Position numbers and translations under genes: made by a program. Below, piece by piece: positions 1-8,721 of a stretch of DNA of 20,127 nt (its first letter is position 1; every line of letters starts with the position of its first letter). The notes under the pieces were generated by a model. It was not told the origin of the DNA. It saw only the letters and a list, made by a program, of their open reading frames with translations, and did not search any database. The DNA comes from Baffinella frigidus. Its lineage: Eukaryota; Cryptophyceae; Cryptomonadales; Baffinellaceae. Location of the stretch: NCBI GenBank assembly GCA_026770585.1, contig MU647229.1, positions 135,908 through 156,034 of the forward strand, given 5' to 3'.

Positions 1-263
1 GAGGTGCGGTGACTGAGGTTCGGCAGGGCGTGGCTCTCTGGGTGTGGGGTCCGGCTGAAACATGCTGCAGGTCCCCGCCTCCCGATCTCCCAATGGGCAT
101 GCTTACCACCAGCCCTCACAGCAGGCCCCAATTCCAATCGATTTGGTCCTTGCACCAGTTCAAGGACGCCGGATTCCGGCATCCTTGTACCGACAGATTC
201 CGGCACCCTTGAAGAATGAAAGGACATACTTGATTTCCCCCCAATTCCTCGCAACGTCCTTAC

Positions 264-355
264 CAGCAGTGCGCACGTATGAATCTTGCCAGCGACCACA
301 GCGACGGCTGTCCTCGCAGCCCCGAGATCGACCGGAGGGAGGTTCGTCCCCATCT
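264..355 (-). CDS. Gene A blade 5, B exon
   Basis: 92-nt exon after GTGCAG. It reads EMGTNLPPVDLGAARTAVAV and ends KIHTCALL, donor CTG|GTAAGG, phase 0. Its partner A exon must lie beyond the left edge. Bases 1-263 are intron. Confidence 0.75.
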
Positions 356-3144
356 CTGCACACGGAGGGCAGAAGAAATTGGTGAGCAGGAGCAAGGGTT
401 GTCAAATTTTTATCACACCACCAACCCTCACGGAAAGACCAAATCGTCAATTTTCAGACCTCACATTTTACCTTGCCAGCCAGGCGAATTTGCCTGGCTG
501 TGTTAACTTAAGTCCCAATCTTGGTTCAAAATCAAATTTTGGGAACGGTTCGAAATCAATCGATTTGGTCCTTCCGTGAGGGTTGGTGGCGGGACACTTA
601 TTTTTCATTCATTTCCTGGCAACAAAAATTTCTACACAATTCGTTCTGACAAGGAACATTAAAAGATTTGTGTAATAATTTTTGTTGCCAGGAAATGAAA
701 GAAAAATAGGATTCACCCGATAAATGTGTGGCCAGCCCGAGAGACGCGGTGGTGGATTGAACGCGCGGGGCGGGCGAGAGAGAGAGCGAGAGAGAGAGAG
801 CGCGCGAGAAAGAGAGAGAGAGCGAGAGAGAGAGAGAGAGAAGGACCGTTGGCTTCTGAGCCCCGGGTAACCACGTCACCGAGCCCCAGCTGCCCATTGA
901 AGTTTCCACCCCAGCACTTGACGGTCGCGTCGTCCTGCGGCGAGGAGCAACCGAGGATCACTAGACTGGTTCAGGATTGCCGGATGGGGCGAGTCTTTCA
1001 CTGAAGGGCGCCAGGCACGATGATCCTCAATGGTGGTTCGTGGCTGGATTATGGCTCTCTGGGTGTGGGGTCCGACTGAAATATTCTGTAGATCCCCAGC
1101 CCCCCATCTCCCAATCTCCCCACGAGGCTACCCAAGCACCCTTTGTAAATGTCGATTGTAGGCGTTTTGTACGGAGTTGGTCGCGTGTCCCCCCGAAAAG
1201 CGGGTCGACACGTGACAAAAAATATTAAAATTACTACGCACTACCTCACTTGTACAGCTCCCCGGTCTTGAAAAGGCTTCCTTGCCAGCAGCGCGCACGT
1301 GTGATAGGCGCCAGCGACGGTAAATATAATGACAATAATAATAATAGACAATAAGATATATGGGCTTTCTGTGAGGGTTGAAGGTACCAGCAGCGCGCAC
1401 GTATGAATTTCGCCAGCGCAGAGAGCTGTGGCCGTCCTCGCAGCCCCGAGATCGATGAAAGGGAGCTTGGTCCCCATCTCTGCACGAGGACCGTGCCCCG
1501 GTGAGCAGGAGCAAAGGGTGGGGACACTCGGGGCCGGCGCGAGAGACGCGGTGGTGGAGCGCGCGGGGCAGGCGGGAGAGAGAGCGAGAGAGCGCTCGCG
1601 CGAGAGAGAGACAGAGCGAGGGAGGGAGGGAGGGAGAGAGAGAGAGAGAGAGAGAGTGTGTGTGTGTGTGTATGAGAGAGAGGCAAGGACCGTTGGGTTG
1701 GTTTCCGTGCATGAATAGTCTGGCTGGCCCCAGCTGCCAATCACTGTTCCAGCCCCAGCACTTGATGGCCCCGTCGTCCTGCGAGAAGCCACCATCCAAC
1801 TTAGCAGCAGCCGAGTTCCTTTTACCCCGGATATCCGGGGGAAATGCGGTTAGAATCCAACGCAAATCGATAAGATTCTAGTACAAATCGTTTAGATGGA
1901 CTGTATCTGTGAAGCCCCCGGTGGCTGCTAAGTGGACTGACTCTCCTTGGTCGGATGACGAGGGGGCAACTGGGTTTTTTCAATTCGGGTACGAATTCAA
2001 AAATTGGTACCAGCAGTGTCCAACTTGTGGGTTTCAAACTGCCCGATGGTCACTTTGGCAACAAATTGCCCAATCCATTTGCCCCCTCGCTATCCGACCA
2101 AGGCTCAGGATTGACGGATGGGGCGAGTCTTTCACTGAAAGGGCTCAGGCGCGAAAAGGTTCCACGTGGTGCGTGCGACTGCACAGGTCTCCGGCGGTCC
2201 TCAGAGAGCACCGAATTTCAAAAGTCAATTCATAGGAGAAATCATAGGAAACATTACTTCGGTATAGGTAAATTTACTTATGAATCATAATTAAATCAAT
2301 TAGCTCAAAGTTTTGTGAGAAAAGGGCCCGCAAAAGTCAATCCTTTTCATGGCGGGGAGGAGGCGCGCCGCTCCTCGCCCCTGCCCGATGGCACAGGGAA
2401 GAAATCAAAATTCCGGCTCGTTGGTGCTCACCACATGATGGACAGGTCCAACATGGCGCCACGCACGAGGCCCTCATCCAGCGGCAGCCCCAGAGCTAAG
2501 ACCCTGAGTCCGGGATTCAGGCCTCCAGCTGACTAGCGAGGCTGGCGGTTGCGGGTCGCCGCCGCTGCGCGCAGAGATGCGGGCATCTCATAGCTGTGGC
2601 TTGAGCCTAGGGATTTCCGCGAAGAAGCAAGGAACGAGGAGCTCTGTGGGCCCGGCGAGAGGCCTGGCCGCCTGCCAGCCCCCGCCATGAAAATTCCTTC
2701 CCCGTTGAGTTGACGGGGGAGCCACTTTTGGGTCACCTCTGAGGTCCATGCAGCAACTTTCTCTCTGGGTATGGGGTCCGACTGAAAATATTCTGCAGGT
2801 CCCCGCCTCCCGATCTCCCAATGGAAATCCTTACCAGCACCGCGCACGTGTGATGGTCTCCAGCGATGACGGCTACGGGCGTCCTCCCAGCCCCCAGGTC
2901 GACCGAAGGGAGGTTCGTCCCCATCTCTGCGGAGACCAGGAGCGAAGTGTGAAAGGGGGCAAAGGGTGAGGAATCACGGGGCCGGTACGAGAGACGCGGT
3001 AGTGGAGCGCGCGGTTCAGGCAAGAAAGCGAGAGAGAGAGAGCGCGCGCGAGAGAGAGAGAGAGCGCGAGAGAGCGCGAGAGAGAGCGAGAGCGAGAGAG
3101 CAAGAGCAAGAGAGCGAGTGAGAAAGAGCGACAGAGAGAGAGAT

Positions 3145-3211
<67 letters not shown>

Positions 3212-4492
3212 AGCACCTTTGGCTTTCCAGCCCCGGTGAACGTTGTCGCCTAGCCCCAGCTGCCCGTGCACGTTGTACCCCCAGCACTTGACGGTCGCGT
3301 CGTCCTGCGGCGAGAAGCAACACAGGATCACTGGACTGATTCAGGATTGAAGGGTGGGGCGAGTCTTTCACTCAAGCGCTCTTTCACTGGAGGGCGAAGA
3401 TCCTCCGCCCACACAGCGGGCTACGAAGGGATTTTCGGGCAGGAAACGCCCCAGTTTCCGTTACCTTAGCCGTGGGAACCCCCCCTGTGTCCCTACGGGT
3501 TGCCTACCGTAAGGTCCTAGGTCTTGTCGCTTAGGGGTTATTCAAAATCCCTTCAAGGTCTGCTGTGTGGGTGGTGCGTGACTGGATTATGGCACGGGTC
3601 TCCACCCATGAGGCGGTCCAAGTGTAGCAGTGACTGAAGTTCGGCAGGGCGTGGCTCTCTGGGTGTGGGGTCCGGCTGAAACATGCTGCAGGTCCCCGCC
3701 TCCCGATCTCCCAATGGGCATGCTTACCAGCAGCCCTCACAGCAGGCCCCAATTCCAATCGATTTGGTCCTTGCACCAGTTCAAGGACGCCAGATTCTGG
3801 CATCCTGCACCAGAAACATGAAAGGACTTGAGTGATTTGGGCTTGCTGTGAGGGTTGGTGGCTTACCAGCAGCGCGCACGTATGTTGCAAGCCCATGCAG
3901 AGAGCTTTGGCCGTCCTCCCAGCCCCGAGGTCGACCGAAGGGAGGTTCGTCCCCATCTCTGCACGCGGTGAGCAGGAGCAGGGGTGAGGACACGTGGGGC
4001 CGGCACGAGAGACGCGGTGGTGGAGCGCGCGGGGCAGGCAAGGACCTTTGGAATCGTCGCCCCGGGGTGCCACGTCGCCTAGCCCCAGCTGCCCCATTAT
4101 GTTGTACCCCCAGCACTTGACGGTCGCGTCGTCCTGCGGCAAGAGGGAACCCCCCCTGTCATCCTTGTTGCGCTTGAATGGAGTGGGCCAGGTCCCAGCT
4201 ATGTTCAGCGCTGACATGGCTACGTTTTTTTCCTACGCTCCAGAACCGTGTGCTTTTTCTCTGAGAATGCAATGATGAAAGATGGGGTGCTTCGTGTTCT
4301 CCAGCTTCCCTCCCCCCCTCCCTCTTCCCCGCCCCTATCCCCTTTGCTTACCAGAATTGCGCATGCGTGGGATCCACCAACGGCGACAGCGATAGCCTTA
4401 CTGCCAGTGGTGTTGGTGCAGGTCTGCGGTGTTGCGCCGCCCAGGAAAGCCAGGGCGACCACGCCGAGCAGCAGAGCGCGCATCCTATTCAT
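264..4492 (-). CDS. Gene A: secreted/membrane RCC1-repeat protein, 5' part (cut by left edge)
   Basis: Exons seen on the minus strand, in order: 4492-4352 (signal peptide and start of blade 1), 4133-4046 (A), 3958-3867 (B), 3304-3217 (A), 2926-2835 (B), 1778-1691 (A), 1479-1388 (B), 934-847 (A), 355-264 (B). All A exons are 88 nt and all B exons 92 nt. Phases alternate 0 after B and 1 after A, so the frame stays open throughout. The product is an RCC1-type beta-propeller, four and a half blades in view, behind an N-terminal signal peptide. RCC1-like propellers are usually binding platforms; no partner can be named here. It is a paralogue of gene B, which lies head to head with it, so its unseen 3' end may also carry a cysteine-rich stalk and an ADP-ribosyltransferase domain (inference). 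The three long GA tracts on the + strand are its (TC)n intron tracts. Confidence 0.75.
418..589. mobile_element. TIR element, CCACCAACCCTCAC family
   Basis: 29-bp terminal inverted repeats, arms 418-446 and 561-589, one mismatch. They begin CCACCAACCCTCACGG. 172 bp, no coding capacity, inside a gene A intron. A CCAGCCAGGCGAATTTGCCTGGCTG hairpin lies inside. Confidence 0.8.
599..708. mobile_element. Foldback MITE with 41-bp arms
   Basis: Arms 599-639 and 668-708 match at about 38 of 41 positions (core TTTCCTGGCAACAAAAATT). TA lies at both ends, as in TA-targeting elements. AT-rich, 110 bp, non-coding. Confidence 0.8.
775..841. repeat. (GA)n tract, intron of gene A
   Basis: Purine tract on +, that is (TC)n on the coding minus strand, immediately after the donor GTCCTT at 846. 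Confidence 0.9.
847..1479 (-). CDS. Gene A blade 4 (B exon 1479-1388, A exon 934-847)
   Basis: The B exon reads EMGTKLPFIDLGAARTATAL and ends IHTCALL, with donor CTG|GTACC. The A exon reads DDATVKCWGGN, GQLGLGDVVTRG, and ends AACG|GTCCTT. The intron between them (1387-935) holds a broken B-exon tail at 1286-1320 and a copy of the GTCACGTG element. Confidence 0.75.
1129..1285 (-). repeat. GTCACGTG intron element, copy 3
   Basis: Minus-strand copy following the broken B-exon tail. It matches copy 1 closely, including GGGGAGCTGTACAAGTGAGG. Confidence 0.72.
1286..1320 (-). pseudogene. Broken B-exon tail in gene A intron
   Basis: The minus strand reads VAGAYHTCALL, then GCAAGG, that is the last 11 codons of a B exon with a GC donor. 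The front two thirds of the exon are missing; AT-rich sequence (ATA and AAT runs) lies there instead. It is followed by a copy of the GTCACGTG element, as after intact B exons. Confidence 0.6.
1575..1682. repeat. (GA)n with (GT)n and GGGA, intron of gene A
   Basis: GA tract with a (GT)n block at about 1656-1671 and a GGGA block at 1618-1636. It sits after the minus-strand donor at 1690. Confidence 0.9.
1691..2926 (-). CDS. Gene A blade 3 (B exon 2926-2835, A exon 1778-1691)
   Basis: The B exon reads EMGTNLPSVDLGAGRTPVAV and ends HHTCAVL. The A exon reads DDGAIKCWGWN, then WQLGPARLF, so the usual GQLGLGD loop is changed although length (88 nt) and phase are kept. The intron between them, 1056 nt, is the longest in gene A. 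It contains a GC-rich stretch (2339-2703) and a TIR element (1945-2103). Confidence 0.72.
1945..2103. mobile_element. TIR element, CCTTGGTCGGAT family
   Basis: Arms 1945-1969 and 2079-2103 (CCTTGGTCGGAT, GAGGGGGCAA) match at all but two or three positions. 159 bp, non-coding, in a gene A intron. Confidence 0.75.
2339..2703. other. GC-rich insertion of unknown nature
   Basis: About 365 bp unlike other copies of this intron. TTTTCATGGCGGGG near the left end and CCCCGCCATGAAAA near the right end form an inverted repeat. No recognisable protein, although a short open frame crosses part of it. Confidence 0.4.
3024..3209. repeat. Longest (GA)n tract, intron of gene A
   Basis: About 185 bp of nearly pure purine, ending in an uninterrupted (GA) run at about 3160-3208. 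It lies between the donor at 3216 and the conserved GC-rich intron core. Confidence 0.9.
3217..3958 (-). CDS. Gene A blade 2 (B exon 3958-3867, A exon 3304-3217)
   Basis: The B exon reads EMGTNLPSVDLGAGRTAKA and ends QHTCALL at CTG|GTAAGC. The A exon reads DDATVKCWGYNVHGQLGLGD and ends AAAG|GTGCTT, the only GTGC donor among the A exons. The 562-nt intron between them contains two TIR elements (3728-3861 and 3408-3571). The first sits on the B-exon donor and is flanked by a second copy of that donor. Confidence 0.78.
3408..3571. mobile_element. TIR element, CCCACACAGCGG family, copy 1
   Basis: 28-bp arms (3408-3435 and 3544-3571), 24 of 28 matching. 164 bp. An inner TACGGGTTGCCTACCGTA hairpin is shared with copy 2 at 8966-9131. 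A partial third copy (right end) lies at 18545-18598. Confidence 0.78.
3722..3872. mobile_element. TIR element sitting on a splice donor
   Basis: Arms 3728-3752 and 3837-3861 are inverted copies (CAGCCCTCACAGCAGGCCC type). GCTTACCAGCAG, the minus-strand CTGCTG|GTAAGC donor, is present at both ends (3722-3733 and 3861-3872), as a target duplication. Related copies: about 113-263 and 10917-11053. Confidence 0.7.
4046..4133 (-). CDS. Gene A blade 1, A exon
   Basis: 88-nt exon after CCGCAG. It reads DDATVKCWGYN, then GQLGLGD and RGDDSK, and ends in phase 1. The donor is AAAG|GTCCTT. The following intron (4045-3959, 87 nt) has no (TC)n tract, so it shows the uninterrupted form of the intron that is expanded in the other copies. 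Confidence 0.8.
4352..4492 (-). CDS. Gene A exon 1: signal peptide and first half of blade 1
   Basis: Codes for 47 residues starting MNRMRALLLGVVALAFLGGA, a basic start followed by a hydrophobic core typical of a signal peptide. Then come TCTNTTGSKAIAVAVGG and SHACAIL, which is the second half of a B-type RCC1 segment. The donor is CTG|GTAAGC. The start at 4492 was chosen because it aligns with exon 1 of gene B. The second ATG at 4483 aligns equally well. The open frame upstream to 4600 is charged, has no signal-peptide character and is probably 5' leader. Possible N-glycosylation site NTT. Confidence 0.8.
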
Positions 4493-5534
4493 CGGCGTGA
4501 CCAAGAGGAAATATTCGCCCCTTGGCGTGACCTCACGGACTTCCCAAGGGGAAATGTGACCACTTTCCAAGGGGAGATGTGAGACAACTTTCCCATGCAC
4601 TTTCCCATGGACTTCCTGGACCTTCTAGACCTCGGATTACGTCCCTTTAAATTCGGGCGACGTCCTTGAAATTCTTCTGCGATCGACTTTTATCTTCGTA
4701 TTATCCATTATCACGGATAGGATACTGTTGCGGTGATATGACTCTGGGTAGGTGACTCTCTAGAGCATCTTTCTGCTCTCGCGTGTCGCCTCCCAGAGGC
4801 GCCCCAAATCTATTTTTCTTTCATTCCATTTCAAGGGGAAACTTTCCCATGTTTCATTTGAGCCAGGGCGATTTCGAGGTTTTCCCTTAAAATATTTTTA
4901 ATTTTTATCCGCTCAAAAAGTTAGGAACGCCATCTGAAAGGGCTTGGAAAGTTTTTGCTTGGATGTGGTCTCAGATTTTCGCTGAGCCATCAGGAAGGGC
5001 CCCTTCTGAGGGGCGCAAAATGACGTTTGTGCGAAAATTACTACAGCTTTTTTTACAATTCGATTGATTTGTATTTTAAGAAATGTCTTTTTGAATCTGT
5101 GTAGTAATTTGAGGTCATGATGAAGACGCGTCACATCGATCCGTGATCGAATCGACGCCGGAAATAGCTTAAATCACGAGTCAACACCGGAAATAGAAAA
5201 AAACGTGACGAGGACCTCGTGACAAGTGTTGCTCTGTGTTGTAAATTGGGGACGTTCCTGGACCATCTTGTTTCAGGTGAAGGTGTGCACGGAGTACTTT
5301 CCCCCCAAAAAAGGATGTGACCAAGGGGTAAAATACCGGTACGAGCTCGTACCCCTTGATGTGACTGTGTCCCAAAGTGAGGGGCACTTTGATTTTGGGA
5401 GGCACCGACCTCCTTTTGGGGTGCACGACGGGATCAGTTAATTCCCGGACATCGTGTGCTCCTCAGATTTTGTACGACGGGGACATTTGATTCCCTTTTG
5501 CAAGATAGTTTCAAGGAAGCAAGGAGCAGAAAGG
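4493..5534. promoter_or_regulatory. Divergent intergenic region between genes A and B
   Basis: About 1.04 kb between the two start codons, which must hold both 5' leaders and promoters. I see no coding exon in it. The octamer CCAAGGGG or a one-base variant recurs on either strand at 4518-4525, 4544-4551, 4567-4574, 4831-4838, 5321-5328 and 5351-5358, often beside TGTGAC. CCGGAAATAG is repeated at 5158-5167 and 5187-5196. AAATTACTACAG at 5035-5046 faces its inverted copy at 5097-5110. No TATA box or transcription start can be placed with confidence. Confidence 0.55.
5322..5358. promoter_or_regulatory. Nested palindrome in the divergent promoter region
   Basis: GGTACGAGCTCGTACC at 5338-5353 is a perfect 16-bp palindrome. 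Around it CAAGGGGTA (5322-5330) and TACCCCTTG (5350-5358) form a 9-bp inverted repeat, and ATGTGAC lies on both outer flanks. It lies about 180 bp upstream of the gene B start codon. It could be a protein-binding site or a small hairpin; function is inferred only from symmetry and position. Confidence 0.45.
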
Positions 5535-5903
5535 ATGACGCGCGCCCTGCTGATGCTCGGCGCGGGCGGGCTGGCTTTCCTGGGAGGCGTGACATCGCAG
5601 AACTGCACAAACGCCACTGGCAGCAAGGCTGTCGCTATCGCTGGAGTTGGGGCCTTCACATGCGCTCTCATGGTAAGCAAACGGGGAAAGGCGGCGGGAA
5701 AGAAAGGAGGGAGGAAGGGAGGGAGGGAGGATCAGGCCTCTGCAGCCCCTCTAGAGACTAGCCCCATCTGTCCATCTGGAGACAGTGAGTGATCCTCGGT
5801 TGCTTCTTGCCGCAGGACGACGCGACCATCAAGTGCTGGGGGTACAACGGTTATGGGCAGCTGGGGCTAGGCGACGCCTCCAGCCGGGGCGACGATCCCA
5901 ACG
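5535..5903 (+). CDS. Gene B exons 1-2: signal peptide and blade 1
   Basis: Exon 1 (5535-5672) codes 46 residues, starting MTRALLMLGAGGLAFLGGV, a clear signal peptide. TSQNCTNATGS (possible N-glycosylation sites NCT and NAT) and then AVAIAGVGAFTCALM follow. Exon 2 (5816-5903) reads DDATIKCWGYNGYGQLGLGD. Together they make the first RCC1 blade. The ATG at 5535 was chosen because signal-peptide character begins there and it matches gene A exon 1. The open frame upstream is unrelated. Donors are ATG|GTAAGC and AACG|GTCCTT. Intron 1 contains a purine-rich GGGA tract (about 5692-5730). Confidence 0.85.
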
Positions 5904-7316
5904 GTCCTTGCCTCTCTCCCTCTCTCTCTCATGCCTGACCCGTTCGCTCCACCACCGCGTCTCTCGTGCCGGCCCCACGTGTCTTGACCATTTCCGCCTT
6001 CTCACCTCTCCTCACTTTCCTCGTGCAGAGTTGGGGACGAACCTCCCTTCGGTCGACCTGGGGGCTGGGAAGACGCCCGGTGCCGTCATCACAGGCTATC
6101 AACACGCGTGCGCGATTCTGGTAAGCATTTCCATTGGGAGATCGGGACAAAGGGACCTGCAGCATGTAAAAATGTTACAGTCGGACCCCCATCCAGAGAG
6201 CCACTCGCTGCCGAATCTCAGCCGCCGCAACACGTGGACCGCCTCAAGGCTCGAGACCCGTGCTGCCAGAATCTAGTCACGCAGTACGTAGCGGATCAGC
6301 CCTTCAGTGAAAGACTTGCCCGATCTTGAGACAGTCGGTGATCCTTGGTTGCTTCTCGCCGCAGGACGACGCGACCGTCAAGTGCTGGGGCGGGAACGAT
6401 GAGGGGCAGCTGGGGCTAGGCGACCTCTCCAACCGGGGCGACGATTCCAACGGTCCTTGCCGCACGCTCTGTCTCTTGCGCGCTCTCTCTCTTGCGTGCC
6501 TGCCCCGCGCGCTCCACCACCGCGTCTCTCGTGCCGGCCCCACGTGTCCTCACCCCCGCGCCTGCTCACCGCGTGCAGAGATGGGGACGAACCTCCCTTC
6601 GGTCGACCTCGGGGCTGGGAGGAAGGTCAAAGCTCTCAGCGCTGGCATGCGGCACACGTGCGCGCTGCTGGTAAGGATGCCCGTTGGGAGATCCGGAGGC
6701 GGGGACCTGCAGAACTTTTCAGTCGGAACACATGCCCAGAGAGCCACTCGCTGCCAAATCTCCGCCACCGCAACACCGGGCCGTCTCAAGGCTAGGGAGG
6801 GAGAGAGAGAGAGAGCGAGCGAGCGAGAGAGAGGACCCGTGCAGCCAGAATCTAATCGCGCACCACGTAGCATCATCGCCCCAGAGACCCTTCAGTAAAA
6901 AACTCGCCCTATCCGTGAATCCTGAACCAGTCTAGGAAAGTGATGGTCCGTAAGTGCTGGGGCGAGAGGGGACGTAAAGTGCCGGGTGTGAAAACTATCC
7001 GGGGATAGGCCCGCCTCGGCAGACGTTGGAGCCTCTGGGACTGGGTTGCTTCCTTTACTGAAGAGCCAAATTCCCCCGGTTCCGGTTGGCTAATCCTGGC
7101 TTCCTCCAGCCAATGGCTCAAACGTCTGCCGAGGTGGGCCTATCTCCGGATAGTCCTCACACTGGCAGGGACAACGCGTCCGTAACCCATGAACCCTAAA
7201 CCCTGGACCAGGACGACGCGACCATCAAGTGCTGGGGGTACAACGGTTATGGGCAGCTGGGGCTAGGCGACGCCTCCAACCGGGGCGACGATCCTTACGG
7301 TCCTTGCCTCTCTCCC

Positions 7317-7378
<62 letters not shown>

Positions 7379-7384
7379 GCTCGC

Positions 7385-7416
<32 letters not shown>

Positions 7417-8686
7417 GCGCGCGCGCTCTCTCTCTCTCGCCTGCCCCGCGCGCTCCACCACCGCGTCTCTTGTGCCGGCCCCACGTGTCCTCACCCATTT
7501 CTGCTGCTCACCGCGAGCAGAGATGGGGACGAACCTCACTTCGGTCGATCTGGGGCCTGGGAGGACAGCCGTCGCCGTCGTCGCTGGCTCGTGGCACACG
7601 TGCGCGCTGCTGGTAAGGAAGCCTTTTAAAAAACCGGGGAGCTGTACAAGTGAGGTAGTGTGTAGTAATTTTTATATGTTTGGTCACGTGTCGACCCGCT
7701 TTTCGGGGGAACACGTGACCAACTCCGTACAAAACGCCTACAATCGACATTTACAAAGGGTGCTTGGGTAGCCACGTGTGGACATTGGGAGATCGGGGGG
7801 TGGGGATCTGCAGAATGTTTCAGCCGAACCTCACACCCAGAGAGTCATAATCCAGCCACGAACCACCATTGAGGATCATCGTGCCTGGCGCCCTTCAGTG
7901 AAAGACTTGCCCCATTCGTGGAAGGAGAGGGAAGGAGGCAGAGCGAGAGGGAGGGAAGAGGAAGAGCGAGAGAAGGAGGGAGAGCGAGAGGGAGGGAGAG
8001 AGGGAAAAGGCAGGGGAGAGATAGGAGGGAGAGAGGGAGGGAGGGAGGTGCGGAGGGCCAACGCGGTAGTACCCCATCAACCCTCAACCCTAGACCAGGA
8101 CGACGCGACCATCAGGTTCTGGGGGCAAAACATCAACGCACGGCGACACGTTCCACACGGTGGACTACGGACCTTTCATCAAAAGTTAACGTACCCTGTG
8201 GGCAGTTAACTTTAAGGATTTTCTGATGCAAATTTGGTCACGTTACCGCTAAATCTGCAAATTTGGTCACGTTACCGCTTCGGGGTCCCGAAGCCCTCGT
8301 AGCCCACCGCGTGGATTGGAGTTACCAGTGAAGCAGCTCTCTCTCTCTCTTCTGACTTGAAACCCACCGCAGGACGACGCGACTGTCAAGTGCTGGGGGG
8401 GGGGGGCGTGACTTGACACCCAGCCATAATCATGTGTGTAAGCATAACACCCCTTAACAAACACACAACGTCGCAGGAAGACGCGAGCATCAAGTGCTGG
8501 GGATTGAACGAAATGGGGCAGCTGGGGCTGCGGGGGGTCGTCGTCTACGGCGACGTGGAGGACCGGGGCGACAATCCCTACGGTCCTGTCTCTCTCTCTC
8601 TCTTTCGCTCTCTCGCTCGCTCTCTCTCTTTCGCTCTCGCTCTCTCTCTCTCTTTCTCTCTCGCTCGCTCTCTCTCTCGCCGTCTT

Positions 8687-8721
<35 letters not shown>

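Noticed and set aside
713-1004. Open frames rich in Ser-Leu or Arg-Glu over the TC/GA tracts (also in 1241-1881, 2733-3371, 7225-7599, 8267-8749, 9878-10075, 11560-11920)
   Set aside because: They translate microsatellites in introns. Frame is open only because TC and GA repeats lack stops.
2315-2536. Short + strand open frame in the GC-rich insertion
   Set aside because: No family recognised, lies in an intron of gene A on the opposite strand, and composition alone can explain it.
4620-5110. Coding exons in the intergenic region
   Set aside because: Only short AT-rich frames without RCC1 or other motifs; both genes have good signal-peptide starts outside it.
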